A DNA stretch of 15,261 nt, taken from assembly GCA_051007175.1 (NCBI GenBank), contig JBPCSL010000207.1, positions 1 to 15,261 of the forward strand. Reading direction: 5' to 3'. Source of the stretch: Mxb001 sp051007175. Lineage in GTDB: Bacteria > Actinomycetota > Actinomycetes > S36-B12. The notes beneath the pieces were generated by a model. That model did no database searches, was not told the DNA's origin, and saw nothing but the letters and a program-made list of their open reading frames with translations. Each line of letters starts with the position of its first letter. The first letter of the stretch is position 1. Positions 13,535-15,261 of this stretch are shown here, in pieces. Position numbers and translations under genes: made by a program.

Positions 13535-14698
13535 GTGGCGAGCAAGCGCAGGCGGGACGACGAGCCGACCCTGCCGCCGAGGCCGCCGCGCCCCACGCCC
13601 TATGACACCCCCGACCTCGTCTCCCCGGCCTTCCGCCGGCTGGGCGGCTACGCCTGGCGGCTTGCCGCCATCGGGGTGGTCGTGTGGGGGCTGCTCCTGC
13701 TGCTGTCGCCCCTGCAGACGCTGATCCTCGCGCTCTTCTTCGCCCTACTCATCGCGGCATGGCTCATGCCGCTGACGAACTGGCTTGCCCGGAGCATGCC
13801 GCGCTGGCTCGCGGCCGTGCTCTCCCTGCTCGTCTTCTTCGTGGCTGTCGGCGTCGTCATCACCTTCATCGGCCTGCAGACCGCCTCGCAGTGGGAGGGC
13901 ATCGCCCAGGCCTTCAACCAGGGCGTCATCGACATCCAGACCTGGCTGCGCGAGGGACCACTCCAGGTGACCGACACGCAGCTGGTGAGCCTCTACCAGG
14001 GAGTGGAGAACTTCATCCGCCAGTCGGGCGGCGACATCGCGCTCGGCGTGCTCTCGGGCGTCGGCAGCATCCTCGGCGTCGGCACGGCCCTCGCGGCTGC
14101 GGTCTTCATCCTCATCTTCATCCTCATCCAGCCGCACGCCATGTTCGGGTGGGTCATCGGCTGGCTGCCTGAGCGCAACCGCGAGGTCGTGGCGCAGTCG
14201 ATCCGCATCGCCTGGGGCGGCTTCTCCCAGTACTCGCAGGGCCTGGTCCTGGTGGCGGTTACCAACGCGACGCTCGTGACAATCGTCCTGCTCATCATGG
14301 GCGTGCCCCTGGCGATCCCGCTCGGCATCATCGTCTTCTTTGGCGCCTTCATCCCCTACATCGGCGCGCCCATCGCGATGCTGCTCGCGGCCTTCGTGGC
14401 GCTCGTCACCGACGGGCCCCTCGCGGGCGCACTCGTCATCGTGCTCATCTTCGTCATCGGCCAGCTTGAGGGGAATGTGCTGCAGCCGCTCATCATGGGC
14501 CAGACGGTCAACCTCCATCCCGTGGCGATCGTGCTCGTCACCGCTGTCGGCGCGGCGTACTTCGGGCTGCTCGGCGCTCTCATCGGCGTCCCGCTGGCCG
14601 CCGGCATCTACGGAGCGATGAAGTACCTCAACGGCCCGGTCCGCAGCGATGACGGCTCGCCGCCCGAGCCTGCGCCACCGGGGGAGGGGACCTTCTAG
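13535..14698 (+). CDS. AI-2E family (TqsA/PerM-like) transporter
   Basis: This membrane protein of 387 residues has a polar, Arg/Pro-rich N terminus (1-40) and about seven or eight hydrophobic segments. Family landmarks are PLTNWLARSMPRWLA (79-93), GGFSQYSQGLVLVAVTN (228-244), GAFIPYIGAPIA (270-281) and QLEGNVLQPLIMGQTVNLHP (310-329). The tail (370-387) is acidic and proline-rich. The family is a broad set of exporters. The AI-2 name is historical, and many members act in Na+/H+ exchange or unknown efflux, so no substrate is claimed. The GTG at 13535 is chosen over the adjacent GTG at 13532 because AGGGAGG ends 7 nt before it. The stop TAG shares its G with the GTG of the next gene (TAGTG), so the two are coupled. 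Confidence 0.9.
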   Translation: MASKRRRDDEPTLPPRPPRPTPYDTPDLVSPAFRRLGGYAWRLAAIGVVVWGLLLLLSPLQTLILALFFALLIAAWLMPLTNWLARSMPRWLAAVLSLLVFFVAVGVVITFIGLQTASQWEGIAQAFNQGVIDIQTWLREGPLQVTDTQLVSLYQGVENFIRQSGGDIALGVLSGVGSILGVGTALAAAVFILIFILIQPHAMFGWVIGWLPERNREVVAQSIRIAWGGFSQYSQGLVLVAVTNATLVTIVLLIMGVPLAIPLGIIVFFGAFIPYIGAPIAMLLAAFVALVTDGPLAGALVIVLIFVIGQLEGNVLQPLIMGQTVNLHPVAIVLVTAVGAAYFGLLGALIGVPLAAGIYGAMKYLNGPVRSDDGSPPEPAPPGEGTF

Positions 14699-15261
14699 TG
14701 TCCGGCGCGCACGCCCACTCCCTCACGAAGTGGGCCTGGCTGTCCATCGCCGCCGCGGTCGTGACCATCGGCATGAAGACGGCGGCGTACCTGCTGACCG
14801 GATCGGTGGGCCTGCTCTCGGATGCCTTGGAGTCCGTGGTCAACCTGGTCGCCGCGGTGCTTGCCCTCATTGCCCTGTCCTTTGCGGCGAGGCCCGCGGA
14901 CGAGAAGCATCACTTCGGCCATGGGAAGGCCGAGTACTTCTCCGCCGGCGCCGAGGGCGCCATGATCTTCGTGGCCGCTGCCGTGATCGTCTACGCGGCG
15001 ATTGAGAGGCTCGTCAACCCGGAGCCGCTGGAGGACCTGGGCATCGGCCTCGCGGTCACTCTCGCGGCCACCGTCATCAACGGCGTCGTGGGCCTGGTGA
15101 TCCTGCGGCAGGGGCGACGTCACCGATCGATCACCCTGGTCGCGGACGGCAAGCACCTCATGACCGACGTCTACACCTCCCTGGGCGTCATCGTGGGGAT
15201 CGGGCTCGTGGCGATCACCGGGTGGCTCCCGCTCGACTCCCTGGTCGCCATCGCGGTCGGC
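14698..15261 (+). CDS. Cation diffusion facilitator (CDF) transporter, 3' end beyond the window
   Basis: The frame from GTG 14698 stays open to the last base and gives 188 residues of a divalent-metal/H+ antiporter of the CDF family. Helices are visible at about 12-32, 37-62, 84-103, 113-136 and 162-185. Site-A-like residues are present: LLSDALESVVN (39-49, Asp42 and Glu45) in helix 2 and GKHLMTDVYTS (151-161, His153 and Asp157) in helix 5. HFGHGKAEYF (72-81) is the typical family loop. The cytosolic C-terminal domain is cut off by the window. Glu in place of the second Asp in helix 2 puts it in the SDALES subgroup, and the metal cannot be assigned. The start overlaps the upstream stop by one base. 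Confidence 0.9.
   Translation, partial: MSGAHAHSLTKWAWLSIAAAVVTIGMKTAAYLLTGSVGLLSDALESVVNLVAAVLALIALSFAARPADEKHHFGHGKAEYFSAGAEGAMIFVAAAVIVYAAIERLVNPEPLEDLGIGLAVTLAATVINGVVGLVILRQGRRHRSITLVADGKHLMTDVYTSLGVIVGIGLVAITGWLPLDSLVAIAVG

Noticed and set aside
1..15261. CRISPR arrays, insertion sequences, phage genes or tRNA genes
   Set aside because: No regularly spaced repeats, transposase or integrase motifs, inverted repeat ends or cloverleaf sequences were seen; nearly every base lies in an assigned gene.

Overview
The window is about 15.3 kb of dense, GC-rich DNA from a probable actinobacterium. The signs are many GTG starts, 1-4 nt start/stop overlaps, heterodimeric CrtYc/CrtYd-type lycopene cyclase genes, an MptB-type GT-C mannosyltransferase and candidate leaderless promoters. 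The genus cannot be fixed from the sequence; Micrococcales or a relative is a guess. No stretch of more than 90 bases lacks a gene. I saw no tRNA, rRNA, CRISPR array or insertion sequence.

Layout. (1) 1-906, plus strand: the tail of an unrecognised gene, then crtYc and crtYd, the two lycopene cyclase subunits. (2) 823-5932, minus strand: the operon crtE - crtI - mptB-like - crtB. Its last gene overlaps crtYd tail to tail by 84 bp. (3) 5984-8355, plus strand: metF (methylenetetrahydrofolate reductase) overlapped by a cation/proton antiporter gene. This pair is divergent from crtE across only 51 bp. (4) 8362-13445, minus strand: a second, tightly overlapping operon made of an alpha/beta hydrolase, a CruF-type carotenoid 1',2'-hydratase, a CruC/CruG-like GT2 glycosyltransferase, an AEC-like permease and a CrtD/CrtI-like carotenoid desaturase. 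(5) 13535-15261, plus strand: an AI-2E family transporter and a cation diffusion facilitator that runs off the end of the window.

How it fits together (inference from gene families). CrtE makes GGPP, CrtB makes phytoene and CrtI makes lycopene. CrtYc/CrtYd would cyclise one end or both ends. The second operon would modify an acyclic psi end: CruF adds water across the 1',2' double bond, the CrtD-like enzyme desaturates at 3',4', and the GT2 enzyme glycosylates. The predicted product is a membrane-associated monocyclic, hydroxylated, glycosylated carotenoid. No lycopene elongase (crtEb/lyeJ) or carotene ketolase is seen in the window. The unexplained parts are the MptB-like mannosyltransferase inside the core crt operon, and the permease and hydrolase inside the finishing operon. 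They may be housekeeping passengers or undescribed steps in glycocarotenoid assembly.

Regulation. crtE, the CrtD-like gene and the hydrolase operon each have a CCCTAGNNT-like box just upstream. In crtE, metF and the CrtD-like gene a TANNNT -10 hexamer lies exactly 6 nt before the start codon, the geometry expected of leaderless mRNAs. No regulator gene is present in the window.
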